Shown: positions 47,750 to 61,345 of the stretch, piece by piece
How the letters are laid out: every line of letters begins with the position of its first letter
Numbering within the stretch: position 1 is the first letter of the stretch
Assembly: GCA_024529925.1 (NCBI GenBank)
Contig: JAFEUB010000795.1
Location: 496,001 to 560,000, forward strand
Origin: Ophthalmolycus amberensis
Taxonomy: Eukaryota > Chordata > Actinopteri > Perciformes > Zoarcidae
Direction of reading: 5' to 3'
Length of the DNA: 64,000 nt
The notes under the pieces: model-generated
Told to the model about the DNA's origin: nothing
The model's database searches: none
Seen by the model: the letters and a program-made list of their open reading frames with translations, nothing else
Translations under genes and position numbers: made by a program

Positions 47750-50124
47750 CTGTCAGAATGTACAGAAACCCACTCACTGTTTTAACCACACTCTCGACCT
47801 GGTTCTGACTTATGGCATTAACATAGAAGATTTAATAGTCTATCCACAGAACCCTCTTCTATCGGACCATTATCTAATAACCTTTGAATTCTTACTAACG
47901 TAGTGTACACCGTTAAGCAAGGGTTACTACACTAGATGTCTATCTGATGGTGCCGTAGCTCAATTTAAAGAAGTGATTCCGTCTGTATTTAACTCAATAC
48001 CATGCTTCGATGTGACGGAGGACTCCTGTGCTAACTTTAGTCCTACCCAGATTGATCATCTTGTCGACAGTGCTACAAGCTCACTGAGAAGGACACTAGA
48101 CTCTATTGCTCCTTTGAAAAAGAAGTTGGTAAAACAAAGGAGATTCGCTCCATGGTATAACCCTGAAACCCGCAAATTAAAGCAAACATCGCGAAAACTT
48201 GAAAGAACATGGCGTTCCACTAACTTGGAAGAATCTCGGTTACTCTGGCGAGACAGTCTTAAGACATATAAGAAGGCCCTCCGTAATGCCAGAGCAGCTT
48301 ATTACTCATCGTTAATAGAGAAAAAGAAGAACAACCCCAGGTTCCTCTTCAGCACTGTAGCCAGGCTGACAGAGAGTCACAGCTCTGTTGTGCCGAGTAT
48401 CCCTATAGACCTCAGTAGCAATGACTTCATGAACTTCTTTAATGATAAAATTATAATTATTAGAGAGAACATTAATAATCTCCTGCCCTCGACCGATCTT
48501 TCCACAAATAGAGTAACCTTAGAAACAGCTGTAAGCCCTGATATATGTTTAGATGGCTTTACTCCCATTGACCTTGACAAACTGACTTCAACAATTTTTA
48601 CGTCTAAACCTTCCACCTGTCTCTTAGACCCTATACCGACGAGGCTGCTTAAAGAAGTGCTACCATTAATTAGCACAACTTTATTAGATATCATCAACCT
48701 GTCTTTAGTAACAGGTCATGTACCACAGTCCTTCAAAGTAGCTGTGATTAAACCTCTTCTTAAGAAGCCCACTCTGGATCCAGAGGTGTTGGCCAACTAT
48801 AGACCGATCTCTAACCTTCCCTTCCTCTCTAAGATCCTTGAGAAAGCAGTTGCAAATCAGTTGTGTGACTTTCTGTGGAACAATAGTTTATTTGAGGATT
48901 TTCAGTCAGGATTTAGAAAGCATCATAGCACAGAGACAGCTCTGGTAAAAATAACTAATGACCTTCTAATCGCATCAGACAAAAGGACTCGTCTCTGTTC
49001 TTGTCCTGTTAGACCTTAGTGCTGCGTTCGACACTATAGACCACTACATCCTGTTGCAGAGACTGGAACATTATATTGGCATCAAAGGAACCGCACTGAA
49101 CTGGTTTGGATCCTATTTATCGGATCGATCTCAGTTTGTTTATGTAAATGATGAAGCCTCGATGAAGACCAACGTCAGTTATGGAGTTCCACAAGGTTCT
49201 GTGCTTGGACCAATCTTGTTCACCTTATATATGCTTCCTTTAGGCAATATTATCAGAAAACACTCTATAACCTTTCATTGTTATGCAGATGATACTCAAT
49301 TATATATATCGATCAAACCAGACGAAACCAACCAGCTTGCTAAACTGCAAGCGTGTCTTAAGGACATAAAAACCTGGATGACCTGCAACTTCCTGATGTT
49401 AAACTCAGACAAAACTGAAGTTATTCTACTAGGCCCAGAACACCTCCGAAATCAGTTATCTAATGATATAGTTTCTCTAGATGGCATTGCGCTGGCATCC
49501 AGCAGCACCGTCAAGAATCTTGGAGTTACCTTTGATCAGGATTTGTCTTTCAACTCTCAGATAAAACTTATTTCTAGGACTGCCTTTTTTCACCTACGTA
49601 ATATTTCAAAAATCAGACACATCCTATCTCAAAGCGATGCAGAGAAATTAGTTCATGCATTTGTTACCTCTAGACTAGATTATTGCAATTCCTTATTTTC
49701 AGGCTGCTCTAATAAGTCTCTTAAATCTCTCCAGCTGATCCAGAATGCTGCAGCTCGTGTACTAACAAGAACTAAGAGGAGAGATCATATTACTCCTGTA
49801 TTAGCTTCTCTGCACTGGCTCCCTGTAAAATCTAGAATATAATTTAAAATCCTTTTACTTACCTACAAAGCCCGAATTGGTCAGGCTCCATCATATCTTA
49901 AAGAGCTTATAGTACCATACTGCCCTACTAGAGAGCTGCGATCCATTAATTCAGGGTTACTTGTGGTTCCTAGGGTCTTAAAAAGTAGGATGGGAGCCAG
50001 AGCCTTCAGTTATCAAGCTCCTCTTCTGTGGAACCAGCTTCCCGTTTCAGTCCGGGGGGCAGACACACTCACCACATTTAAGAGTAGGCTTAAGACTTTC
50101 CTCTTTGATAGTGCTTATAGTTAG
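47750..50124 (+). pseudogene. Broken L2 ORF2: endonuclease tail plus reverse transcriptase
   Basis: The frame starts in the endonuclease tail (HTLDLVLTYGI, then LSDHYLITFEF with the SDH motif). It then meets a TAG at 47901-47903. The same frame reopens and runs to about 48980 through the linker (WYNPETRKLK) and early RT motifs (NYRPISNLPFLSKILEKAV, FQSGFRKHHSTETALVK). An apparent single extra base in an A run near 48980 shifts the frame just before LLDLSAAFDTIDH. The next frame carries GVPQGSVLGP and YADD, and a TAA at 49840-49842 interrupts LPVKSRI. That frame resumes to the natural end FDSAYS at 50124. All catalytic motifs are recognisable, but three lesions prevent a full product. Confidence 0.92.
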
Positions 50125-51000
50125 GGCTGGCTCTGGCTTGCCTTGGACCGGCCCATGGACAAACTGGTATAAGCAAAAACTACAGGGGGACTTCCTACAC
50201 TGAGCACCTCTCTCCTCCTCTTCTTCACCTCCATCTGTATGCATTGATGTCCCATTAATGCTCATTACTAACTTTACTTCTTCCCCGGAGTATTTGTGCT
50301 TTCTCGCCTCACAGGATGACCGCAGTTTTATCTGGACACTGGTTCTTCAACCAGCCATGCTGACACCTACTACGATCTTCATTATTAACATTATTAATCC
50401 TATTACCGATACCATTAATGCACAGTAGTGATTTTGTCTCTTCCCCGGAGTCCTTGTGCTTCCTCTCCTCACAGGTTTCCATGGAGCATGGTTTCATCTG
50501 GACCCTGGTCCTTCCTCCTACCATGGCCCTGCTGACTCCAACTGCTAATATCACTTTTATTATTACTCACATTACTATTTCATATTACCGATACCATTAA
50601 TGCACATTATTGACCTGCTTCTTCACCAGAGTCTCTGTGCTTTCTCGCCTCACAGGTTCCTGTGTATCCGGGTTTACCTGGACTAGGTGTTGCCTCCTGT
50701 CGTGGTTGTGTCATACATTGAATGTGCTGTAATTACATTGAATGTGTTGTAATTCACTATCCTGTTCTACACATGACATCATTGCACTTCTGTCCATCCT
50801 GGGAGAGGGATCCCTCCTCTATTGCTCTCCCACAGGTTTCTTCTTTCCTCCCCGTTAAAGGGGTTTTTTGGGGAGTTTTTCCTGTTCTGATGTGAGGGTT
50901 CCGGGACAAGAGGATGTCAAATGTGTACATATTGTAAAGCCCTCTGAGGCAAATTTGTAATTTGTGATTTTGGGCTATACAAAAATAAATTGAATTGAAA
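47750..51000 (+). mobile_element. L2-type LINE, 5'-truncated and disabled (family B)
   Basis: It begins inside the C-terminal part of the APE-type endonuclease and includes the RT, the C-terminal region and an 876-bp 3' UTR. It ends GGGCTATACAAAAATAAAT and (TTGAA)n. The family differs from that at 13143 in protein sequence and tail. The 3' UTR holds three diverged direct repeats starting at 50254, 50414 and 50596 (ATTAATGC, CCGGAGT, CTCACAGG words recur). TTATGCA flanks the element. Confidence 0.92.
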
Positions 51001-51151
51001 TTATGCATGGTCGACTCCCACTAGGCACATTGCAGTTTATGATCAGCACCTTCAGACATTCAGATGATGAGGTGGGGAATGACATGCACAGTTATGCATG
51101 GTTGACTCCCACTAGGCACATTGCAGTTTATGATCAGCACCTTCAGACATT

Positions 51152-52238
51152 TTAATATCCCTTTAAGAAGATATAATAACTTCTGACGAAAGGCTGACAC
51201 AGTGAGCAACCAGGATTTGTTTCTGTCAACTCATCTCAAGTATCCATAGTGAGGTGATAGTGAAGACATTTTACTGTTGATCCAAATGTCTTCTTCGAGT
51301 TCTGAAGGCGAGCAGCATTGTTTTATTTTGTCTTTGTTCAATAGATTCATCTTTTGTAGTCATCGCCAAATATATTCAGCTGTTACGTCTGAAGTCGTAT
51401 TTCAGTAAGGCGGCACTGTTTTGTTGAAAAAGAATCTCTGTTAATCTAATGGTTGACTCCTCTTGACGCCATAACGTGTTAGATTAATTCAGCTTTGGAG
51501 CTGCAGAGGGGATTGTCCTTTGTTCGGCTGCAGTATTGTTGTTCAGACAAAAGGTCTGAATATATTGAGCGTTAATTGGTGAGCTGCTGTAGGTAAAAGT
51601 ATCAATACAAAATATGGCAGCAAAGTGTGAACATTCAGGGATAACACAACATTTTTAATGGAGCCTTAAGGAGTTTTGGTCCTCATTCAACAAAACATCT
51701 GAAATGGAAGTTGCCCACTTGATATCCGTCTTCATAGGGTTCCCCGGCTTCTTTCCTGTGTTTCCTTTTTTTACCACTTCCGAAGCTGGGTTTTCACTTA
51801 CTCCCTTCTCAACATAACACAAAAGACACATCCTACCATGAACTAGGCTAACATGTTCCATTCATCTCATTCAGAAGTGTTCATGATGTTGTCGTTGTCT
51901 AATAAGCATATCCTATGACAGCAGCAGTGACACACGGTCAGCAGAAAACACTGACGTGGTCCAGTTCCCGTCTCTGATTCTGACCTTGAAGCTGTGCCGT
52001 CTCTTATCATTTGCATCCTTCAAAGTGATGGGTGATGAGGGCTTCCTGGGTGATCGTTAACGGGTGCAAACTAGAGCGTAGGATGACAGTACAGCTCCTC
52101 CATGATCACGATCTTCTCTTGTCAAACAGATGGGACACGGTCTGACTGATGACCTTACTGGTCCTGAGGCTGTTTGGATTCCAGCATACTCACCAGTGCA
52201 TCCACAAACACACACATCCATATATATCCCCAAACACA

Positions 52239-52285
<47 letters not shown>

Positions 52286-53644
52286 TCGTGATGACTCTGT
52301 CTTCTCCACAGCTGTCTCTAGCTCCACTGGACCATTTACGTCACAACCTGTCTTTTGTCTTGCATCTGTCTGTCTTCATGCACGAGTGACTTTGTAAATA
52401 CTTCTGTATACCTATGCAGGCTGCAGTCGTCACTTAAAAACATTAGTAGCCACACAGGTGGAGACAAGAAGTGTCTGCCGACTGTCCACCCAGAGATGGT
52501 CAGAGGGCCTAAAGGATGGGTGTCCATATGGACTTCCCTGTCAAAGCCACTCAGCTGGGCAGGCCATCATAGCACTGTGGGGCAGAGTTAACACTGTTCT
52601 CAGATCTAAGTGCCAGTAATGAAGTCATAAAACACTCCACAAAAAGGGCCCTAAAGTGACGACACTGCCAGAAACATCGACTGGCACCACCAGTTGCTGC
52701 TTATTGTACGGCTGAACTGATAAGGCCTCTGCTCCATGTTGATGAATTGTTGCATGAATCCTTTATTCATGACTTAAGTTTTGCTGCTGGCATATCATTG
52801 GGAAACCCGTGACCTTCTATTAACGACTTAACTATTACTGACTCACCAGCTAAATCATTGCTTTTTACAACCTAGCAGCCCAAAAGTCATTTTTATTAAT
52901 GTCTTAACCTATAACCTAAAGCATTTGTAAAATATTTATCAACTGTTAAGTAAGCAATAGGTAATGACTTATAAACCCTTTAAAGAGTGACTTAATAAAC
53001 ATGATTGTCAGGTACAGTATATTTTTTAAACTCTCCAATATCAATATTGTTATCAATGTCATTCGTCAAGCTCTACTGAATACATGTTCCCATCACTGTG
53101 GAGATCCTGAGCTCCTTCACACCAGCTTGCCTGCATGTTCTGTCTGACATTAATCCTCACACAGCTTTACATTCTTCAAATCAGTGTGACAAAGCAAAGA
53201 AAACATGGTATATATACCATGCATACACCAATAAGCTTGGGCTGGTTGAGGCTCTATGTTGTGTACAGTATGTAACTACACTTGCTTCTTGGTTTTGCGT
53301 GCTCTGCTCGAGTCTGTTCATACCTTCCTCTCTTGTTTGTGTGATTTAGGTGACAGTCAGAGAGCGCAGTTTTAAAAATGCCAGTCAACACTGCTCAGGG
53401 GGCACATGCTTGTAAGTATGCTACTGAGCAGGTGTTGCTACGTTACTGCTGAAAAAAACAATAGGTGGGTGACAAGAAGTTGACAGAGTTAAACTTCAGG
53501 AGGTGCATGTTTTCTTTGAGCCTTTTTCAGCTTGAATGCATTCAGCCTGACAGACTCTGTTAGACCAGATTCTCAATCTGAGGGTGTTGTGGACATCATT
53601 TTGGAAGATCAGGTTGATTTGTAGGATAATACCATTTCTATTAT
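51152..53644. other. Intergenic or intronic sequence with a CA microsatellite
   Basis: No gene is recognised. The (CA)n tract at 52241-52283 creates repetitive frames. A GTGAGT donor-like word on the minus strand near 52192 lacks a recognisable exon. Confidence 0.4.
52241..52283. repeat. (CA)n microsatellite
   Basis: Twenty-one uninterrupted CA units. Confidence 0.95.
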
Positions 53645-54120
53645 ACAGTTAAGCAATGGCTCGAGCAATGTTGGTCGGTCTTTGGTCCACATTGAAATAA
53701 CTCCTGCTTTTGGAACCGTGACCATTAAGATTTGTATCAGCATTCATGGTTCCCAGAGGATTAATCTTACTGGTGATCCCAAGACATTTCCTACAACCAG
53801 AAGTTTTACATTTTACATATATCCTGTGAAAAATCTCAACACCTATTAGTTGGATTGGCACAATGTTTTGTGCAGATGTGCCCAGACGATATATTAAAAC
53901 AACTTTGCCGATCATGAGTTTGTATCCAGTGTCATCATCAGGTAAAGATTATAATTTGTTCAATACTTTGGTTTACACAAAACTAATGCCATTCATACTT
54001 AGCTGTTCTTTGTATTTGGGGTTATTAGCAAATGTCAGGTCATGGTGATGTTAGCATTTAGCTCGAAACACCTCTGTTCTAAAGTCTCACAGGGCTGCTA
54101 GCATGGCTGTACTCTTAACA
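53645..54120 (+). repeat. TTAGCATTTAGCTC-type dispersed fish repeat (copy 2)
   Basis: Order of recognisable words: TTGGTCGGTCTTTGGTCCAC, TTCATGGTTCCCAGAGGATT, TGGTGATCCCAAGACATTTC, CAATACTTTGGTTTA, TATTAGCAAATGTCAGG, GATGTTAGCATTTAGCTC, and GGGCTGCTAGCATGGCTGTA. These follow the consensus order of a repeat widespread in percomorphs. The multi-TTAGCATG block present in the copy at 33080 is deleted here. The frame 53649-53915 is not a gene. Confidence 0.65.
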
Positions 54121-57100
54121 GAATCCCATTTTTTGTTCTTGTGAAAAATACTGAATATATTTTGGTCTCAAAGCCTTGTCTCTAGTTGACGAATCAAAAA
54201 ACTTGGCAGAGTTTGTTCTTTTGTTGAACGTTTGGCTGCATGCTTGCCTCATTTTACGGGTCATAATGATCTAGAACGCCTGGCTGTCTGTAGCTGTTTG
54301 GTAATAAGAGAGGGTGTAGGGGGAGGAGTCTCTTGGTAACCTACTAACAAGTCCACACCCAACTCTACAACATCTACAGTAAATGATTCAGTTAGCTGAT
54401 GACACGGATGTCTGAGGATGTAGCCTGATTTCTAAAGCCATCAACTGTTCATATTCTTTTTACATCTGACATGATCTTCTTAATGGATGCTCTCTGGAGT
54501 CATATCTTAAACATACAGTACATTGTGAAATAGGGAAAATGTGTGTGCAGGCTTATGTGTGTGTCTGTCTTTGTGCGAGAAAAAAAGAAAAGGCGGCAAG
54601 ATACAGAGAAAGACAGATCAGATAGGAAGTGGACAGACAGCGGAAGAGCTGAGATGGAAGACTGATCTTATCGCTGCAGTGATGTTATACTGAGAAGATT
54701 AGAATTTGAATCCTGGCAGAAATCCACAGCTCTGAAATTAAGGGCACAGACACTATAATGGTGAAGGTAAATTATGCAATATTGTGATGGGAAAGAAGCG
54801 AGGGAAGAAATCTTTATCTCAGACATTTCAAATGGGTCTTTCATTGGGGTTAATGATGCTACACATTGTTCACAGTAATGTATGGGGAGGTTGTTGATTG
54901 TAAGTGGCTTTGTTAAAATATATAGACTCATATGCAGCCTCCAGCTGGATTGCAGCAGACTGGATGCTTTAATGTGAAGATCACAGGTGGTCTGGCTGCT
55001 CCATCTGTGCCTGGAGATGATTGACAGCACATCACAAAAAAACTCAAAAAAAGAAATGACTTGATTTTTTACTCAGAATGTGTGAGCACTGCAGAAAGAC
55101 TAGCCGGCTGAACCAAATGCAAACTCTCCATCTTTTTCATTTCTTTGCCTCGTCTTTTCCCACATTAAACTTCTGTCACCTCAGTCAATTTTCAGTATCT
55201 GAAGTGTGATATTGGTATAATTTGGGACATTTTAACCCACGGACATAAAAGTTTGCCACACTAGATAATCAGCAGGTCTTGAACTCAATTTCAAAGTATA
55301 TTTCAAAGAATTAAGTCCAAGCCAGGGCATTTATTTACAATTTAATATCAGTTAATTAAAGTAATAATGTTTCACCATTTCAAAGCCCCTTATAGCCTTT
55401 TAAGATTCACTCCACTTAATGTGAACCCTTAAAGTTAGAAACGATCATTTAATTGTGTGGCTTGCGCATCATTTTATAAAACAAAATAATGAAACAAAAT
55501 TGTAATTAACATTTGACATGCACTAGTAGAGATTGTACACAGGTAGAAAGAATAATTTAGGAGTATCTGTGGGTATGAGAGGTATTTCATCAAAGGTTCA
55601 GCTTCATTACCGTGACACAATACAGGAAATGGAACTTCATGTTACAGATGCACACATTGTATAAATGAGAGCTATCAAATTAGAATTTAATAAAAATAGG
55701 TAACAGAAATAGAACAAGGTAGAATAAGAAAAAGACTGCAGCACAGAAATTATACTATATTTAAAAAAAATTGAAAATATACAGTTATGTATATAAAGGC
55801 AAGCTTAAGTTTGTAAAGCACCTTTCAACACAATGGCGATTCAATGTAGTTTACATAAGACATAAAGTCTTGACTAACAATGATGTATGAAACTGTAAAG
55901 TTGTACAGTAGTGCAAAGAGACGAGGGAGTAATACGAATGCCTCACATACTTGCAGTAAATAATTCTTGACTTTCCCTGAGTCCTGCAGTGAAAGTGTGG
56001 TCCTTAACTGTGACCACTTTCTGAATAGAGAGAAGCTTGTTGGGCGACCATGTGAAATGAAATGTGGATCCTCATCACACAGGATATTTGTTCACACAAT
56101 AACGACAACAACAGTCGGCGCTCCCAGATCAAGTGTGCGGGTGGCCTGAAGGCAGAGCAGAGCCTTCCTGTTAGGCAAATCCTCTCTCCTCACGAGAGAT
56201 TCAAACTTGGCTCTCTGTTGCTGCCGCTGCAGTGAAATGCATTCATCTGCCAGTCTCCTGGCACTCTCTCCACACCGGCTGCAAATGGATTTGTTTGGTA
56301 AAAAAGTCCAAATTGAATTTCTGAGTTTCAGGGTCACCTTGTATATTTGCTTTTCATGTCATTTAGCATAGATCTGCTTTTAGGAAAGTACAGGTGGTGC
56401 ACATATTTGCCACTGCTTGGCATGCTAGTCAATACCAGTTTTTGTTTATTACATTTGTTTGTCCATAATTTCTGTTTTGTTTGTATGGTTTTCTCTATTT
56501 TCATAACTGCAGTTTCTCTGTCAAGTACTCTGTGGTGTACTTTGCATCATGGGGTTTTTATTCAAAAGCTTGCCAATGGCTTTCTACTTCACGAATCTGG
56601 AAATGTCCTCACCCATCTCATCAACCCCTTTCACATGGAGAAACCGCTGCATTATCATGTCAATGTTTACAACAGCCTAAGCGGTTCATCCAAACATGAC
56701 ATCAAGATCCTAGAAGGCTGTGTGTTTAATGAAACAATAATGGACTGTGGGAAACTACGGGCTGTAAAGGACATTGTGGTTGTACCAATTAGCTGCATTT
56801 ATTGGCTGCATTTTGGAGGAGTGTTTGAAATGGGCCGGGCCACGTCGGCTCTACATATTTTGTCTAGAAATGTGAACTTCAGAGGATCGAGCTCCTGAAC
56901 TGGGACACAGCAAGAGACTAATAAGTGTGTGAGTTGGAGGCAGGAGAAGGAGAGGGAACAGGAGATGCTTTGTCATTAATGTGCGTTATTCATCTTATTC
57001 TGGCTCCTTTGTTTCGCAATCTCTCCGAAAAAGGAATTTATGAGAAAAGACTTAGTTGACCGGCTTTCATCCGTCCTCTTCTGGCCCAAACAAATGTTGT

Positions 57101-60100
57101 GAGTCACGCGATGAAATGTGCCTCAAAATAGCTTTGACACTTAATGGCTACAGTATGTAACATAATACTATACATGGCGGCTGTCACCTTTTGTGTATGA
57201 ATCATACAGTTGTTCACACTGGCAATTAAAAAGGAAGTGTCTTGTATTTTATGCTACCTCTACAAGCAGTAAATGTCATGTAGCAAAGATCAAAACTGTG
57301 ATTTCTTCACAAAGCATCTTATATTATCTGGTGTAACTTCCATAACAACTTTGACAGAAACAGTTTAGTACTTGCTCACATAAGAATAAATATATTGAAC
57401 AATCTTAACAACTGGGTTATCGAAAGGTAAAAGGCACCAGATTTCAATTAAAAGAGCCAATGTCAAGTGCTAAATTGCTTCATGAATTACTCCCATTCCC
57501 AAGAGTGCATGTCTAAATTATAATTAAAATAGCTTTAAATTATATTTTTATACTAACCATGTATCGAATGACAGAGTAAATAGTGTGTCGATGTGAAATC
57601 GGTAGCTTGTGGTGATAAACTTAGAGAGAATTATCACCTGAATCTGCAACTCCCCTCGTCTTTACGGAGCTTTATTGTGAGCTCCAGCTTATTGCTTAGC
57701 TGTAAAAAGAAAAAAAAGAAAAACAGTTTGCTAACAAGTTCACACATCAACTTAAAAGATAGATGTTGTCACAACTTGTTTTCACGACCCCCGAGCAGCA
57801 AAAAAAGAAAGAAAAAGAAAAATCAATTATTGCAGGGTAAAATCAGCCAGTTAGTAAGCAGCCCCAGGCCTTCAGCGAGGAGACTGCTGGATCATTCGTC
57901 TTCAACTCTCGAAAAACTTTGTTTAAGATATCAGAGTGATTTCAGAAGCTCAGGCTTGCCAAGAAGGTTGCAGCCTGCCAGCTTACAAGTTTCCATTTTC
58001 AGCGCTGGAGGAGCTGAAGACGGTGTCTCTCTCAGGCAACAGAGAATTATACTCACACGAACCGCAGCTGCAGCAGAGATGGTCAGAATGAACAACACAG
58101 ATTCATGAACCGCAGCAGAAACATTTATTCTGGGCCGGATGCACCAGTGTTCAACAAGTTCAGACCTGCCAAACAAGAGCATGATTTTGTGGAAATGATG
58201 TGTGAAAACACAGAATTTACAATTACACTTGTGAATTACCAAATAGGGGTTTAAATAGGTTACGTTGCTTTTAAGGTGATATAAATTATGTGACAAAAAT
58301 GCAAAACCAGGCTGTTAGCATATGCTGTTTGTTTGTGTCACACTGCATAAAGGAATCATTTTGCAACGAAAGAAAATGCCATCCAGGATTATTCTCATGG
58401 GATCAGGTTACATTTTATAACAACTGTGGAGATATTGTGTTTATTCACATCTTATGAATCCACACATTCAGTCAATCTTACTTATTGTAAATGCAGCTGA
58501 TTACAGCTCCACATTTGCATTTAACTGTGCTATACCGAAAAGAAAACATTATTACCTTGAGAATATGTATTTATATTTCATCACGGTTATATTTATGCTT
58601 AGGGGAATGTTCGATAAATGTAAATGTTTACACACATTGTTTATATTCTCTGATGTTTAACTTTTTAGCTGTAAAGCTTCATTTTTTTGAGATTCAAACA
58701 ATGCTGTGTAACTTTAACAGCAGTTTTATTGTTACACAGTGTAGAAGCTTCTGAAGTGTGGGTGTGCGGGTGTTTGGTGCGTACACTCTAATACTGAAGT
58801 TTGATTGGAAAGCTCACATGTTGACCATGTGTTTACACTCTGAAAGACAAATGAAAACGCCCGCCCAAAACACAGTCCTTCACCACCTTATAAGACTGAG
58901 TAACCTCTGCCTAAGAACCCATCTTTCTCTCCTCCTCTTCAGCATCTCTGTGAGAGTCATAATGACTCTTCAACGGTGTCCATTCACCCATAGCCTGCCT
59001 TGGCGCACAGAGCAAACCTCTGGATCCTCCTCATTACAACAGATCACAGTTCTTACAGAAACACACTTTGATGGCTCTGCCTGCAGACTGTTAAGGTGTT
59101 TTGCCCGGATAAACACACCTGCCAGTCAAGAGTATTGGGTCATGAGTCTGTCATGGGTCTGTAGTGTTACGGCCCTCTGAGACAGCAAACAGCAGCCTGT
59201 TTTGCTGCACTTCACATGTGCCGGGACAAAACACATGGCGCTCTGTGTTTAGTCACTGTAGCGATCGACAGGAAAACGCATTAGTGTTTGTTTTGCCCAA
59301 GATTTCCCTCTTTTTCTTGATCCCAGCAGTAGTCACACATTCCTCTAGGACTCGCGTGTTTTTTATTGAAAAGAAAAAATACTGTGGAAAGTAGCCAGTG
59401 TTGTGAATGCCCATCCCCTGTGGGGCTTGGCTTGGTTAAAAAGCAGGCAACAGAGCGAATGCTTTTGATGTTTCAGTTGAATGAGTTGCAGGGTTACAGT
59501 GATGGTTTAGTGGGAGTGTAATGAAGTCAGCCAGCATGTGTTTGGGAATGGTGTGAAAAGGGGACATACAGTTTCCTGAGAGAGAAGGGAAACAAATAGC
59601 AGGTGGGATTGGAAATTAGACTTTGAGTAAACAATATACAGTATATATGCAAGTGAGATTTATCTCATTCATGTGTCATTCACAAACATGTGAAAAATAG
59701 CTCTGTGCAATCTACTACTACACTGTAGGGCACCCACTGACCACGTCACACTGTATTATGGATAACTGTGCTTCCAATACACATTCACAGTTAGAGATTT
59801 TACTGCAATGCCTTTTAGTGCTGGTCCATTTTGTGTTTTGACTTTCATGTAAAAGAGTAATAATGAAGTCAAATTGACTTTGTCCGTGCCCAATAACAGC
59901 ACACAGAAGCATTTTCTGATCTAATCTGCAGGACGACTTCATGTGTGTGTTTCAAATCACTGTTGAAAGATAAATCTGTTTTATGATGTGACAACTCTAT
60001 GGTTATGGTTTTGTTAGGTTTAGGCACAAAAATGTACTTGGTAATTGAATGTTTTGGGGTTCGGGTTGAATTTATTACTACAAATAAGTGCTATACAAAT

Positions 60101-61345
60101 AGTTTATTTTCATAGTTCTTCAGGTTCGGGACCTTAATTGTCATGGGGACAATAATTAACAGTTGTTTAAGGTTATGGAACAACTGTTGCAGACACCAAT
60201 ATGCGATATGCACATTAAAACTAATTGTACTTGCTGTAATCTTTCCTCCTGCTCATGGTGGACATTAAGAGATCCCGTTCTAAAGCACTTGAACTTTAAG
60301 TAATGGGAGACTGAATTCACACGGCTTATTTTGTGAAAAATTACATTCCGAAGTGAATCTAAAGTTAATGACTCCAGCAGCCTTGAGATACACACAAATA
60401 AGAGGACATACTTTTTAGTCTTTTATTACCATCCTTCTACTGCAGCTCAAAAGGAAATACAAAGAAGGAACTAAAGGCTTCACATAAACTTTTAAAGACA
60501 GTTTTGGCTGTGGATTTTGTCCCCTCATCACTTACATTGAAAGTGCATTTTAATTGCCAGGATGAGCAGGAGGAACGATTAGAGCGAGGGCTAGAGCTGA
60601 AGAATGCCCCGTCGTCCCTGGGCTGAAAAAACATAGGATCAGGGTGTATGAAAGAAGAGTTGAAAGAACACTTTTTAGAGGTCCAATGCAAGATCACTAC
60701 TTTTTACATTTGAAAATTGTTTCAATTAAAATATGTTAGCTAAGCATTGTTAGGGTCAAAATCAAAACAAACACATTAATTATAAATAACTTACCAAGAA
60801 AAAATTATTTTATCACATTCTTTTTCTTCATTTTAATAAATTATACATTCATGAACAAATAAACAAAACACTTGATGTTTTATTTATGTTGATGGTCACC
60901 TTGAATGATTTTAACGAATGACAATGTAGAAAAAACAAGATTTTAAATTTGGGATGGTCCACATTCATTTCGGGTCAGCTTAGGTTGTATTTTTGAGACA
61001 GTTCTGGGAGGAAGGTGGAGAAAAGTTAGTTGAGAGCCCTGATGACAAAAACCTGTTTCAACGTCCACAAAAACTGTGAGCCTACTTCTCTGATTAACTT
61101 CACAAGGAAGAAATGATCAAGAGTATTATTATTAATCGACTGTAACAGGTCTTTGCACTAATGTGTTGACATGCATGTGTTTTAACATGGTTACCAGATT
61201 ATATAATGTAATATTCAAGCTACACTGCTGAGACAGGTCCTTTCTTGACAGTTCACAATCCCCAGATAAAATCAATAAAGTTCTTTAAATTATGCTAAAA
61301 ATCATAGTCTGCCTAGAACTGGACCCAGACCGACCTTTTTAAGTA
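54121..61345. other. Long stretch without a recognisable gene
   Basis: I looked for exons on both strands. Open frames at 56347-56898 (+, 183 codons), 57593-58108 (+) and 58758-59180 (+) match no known family. A minus-strand acceptor-like site followed by an open, charged frame (CGESARRLADE to QQQRAKFESLVRRE) at about 56140-56286 is the most exon-like part, but I cannot identify it. Confidence 0.35.
55797..55875 (-). mobile_element. Degenerate L2 family A 3' tail
   Basis: GGCAAGCTTAAGTTTGTAAAGCACCTTTCAACACAATGG resembles the plus-strand view of the family A 3' end (GGCAAGTTTATTTGTATAGCACATTTCAACAACAAGG), followed by a diverged CAAAGTGCTTCACATAAA region. Only the tail remains. Confidence 0.5.

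Larger units (their letters stand above)
47713..51151. repeat. 90-bp tandem duplication, first unit split by an L2
   Basis: Unit 1 is 47713-47749 plus 51008-51060 and unit 2 is 51062-51151. They are the same length and differ at one base (C at 51012, T at 51103). The unit runs from AGATGATGAGGTGGGG to CACCTTCAGACATT. The LINE sits inside unit 1 with the 7-bp duplication TTATGCA (47743-47749 and 51001-51007). Confidence 0.93.

Noticed and set aside
56347..56898. A 183-codon plus-strand open frame with hydrophobic start
   Set aside because: It matches no family I know, has no supporting splice sites or neighbours, and one such frame in 64 kb of AT-rich DNA is within chance.
58758..59180. A 140-codon plus-strand open frame
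   Set aside because: No recognisable domain or family resemblance, and typical of random sequence.
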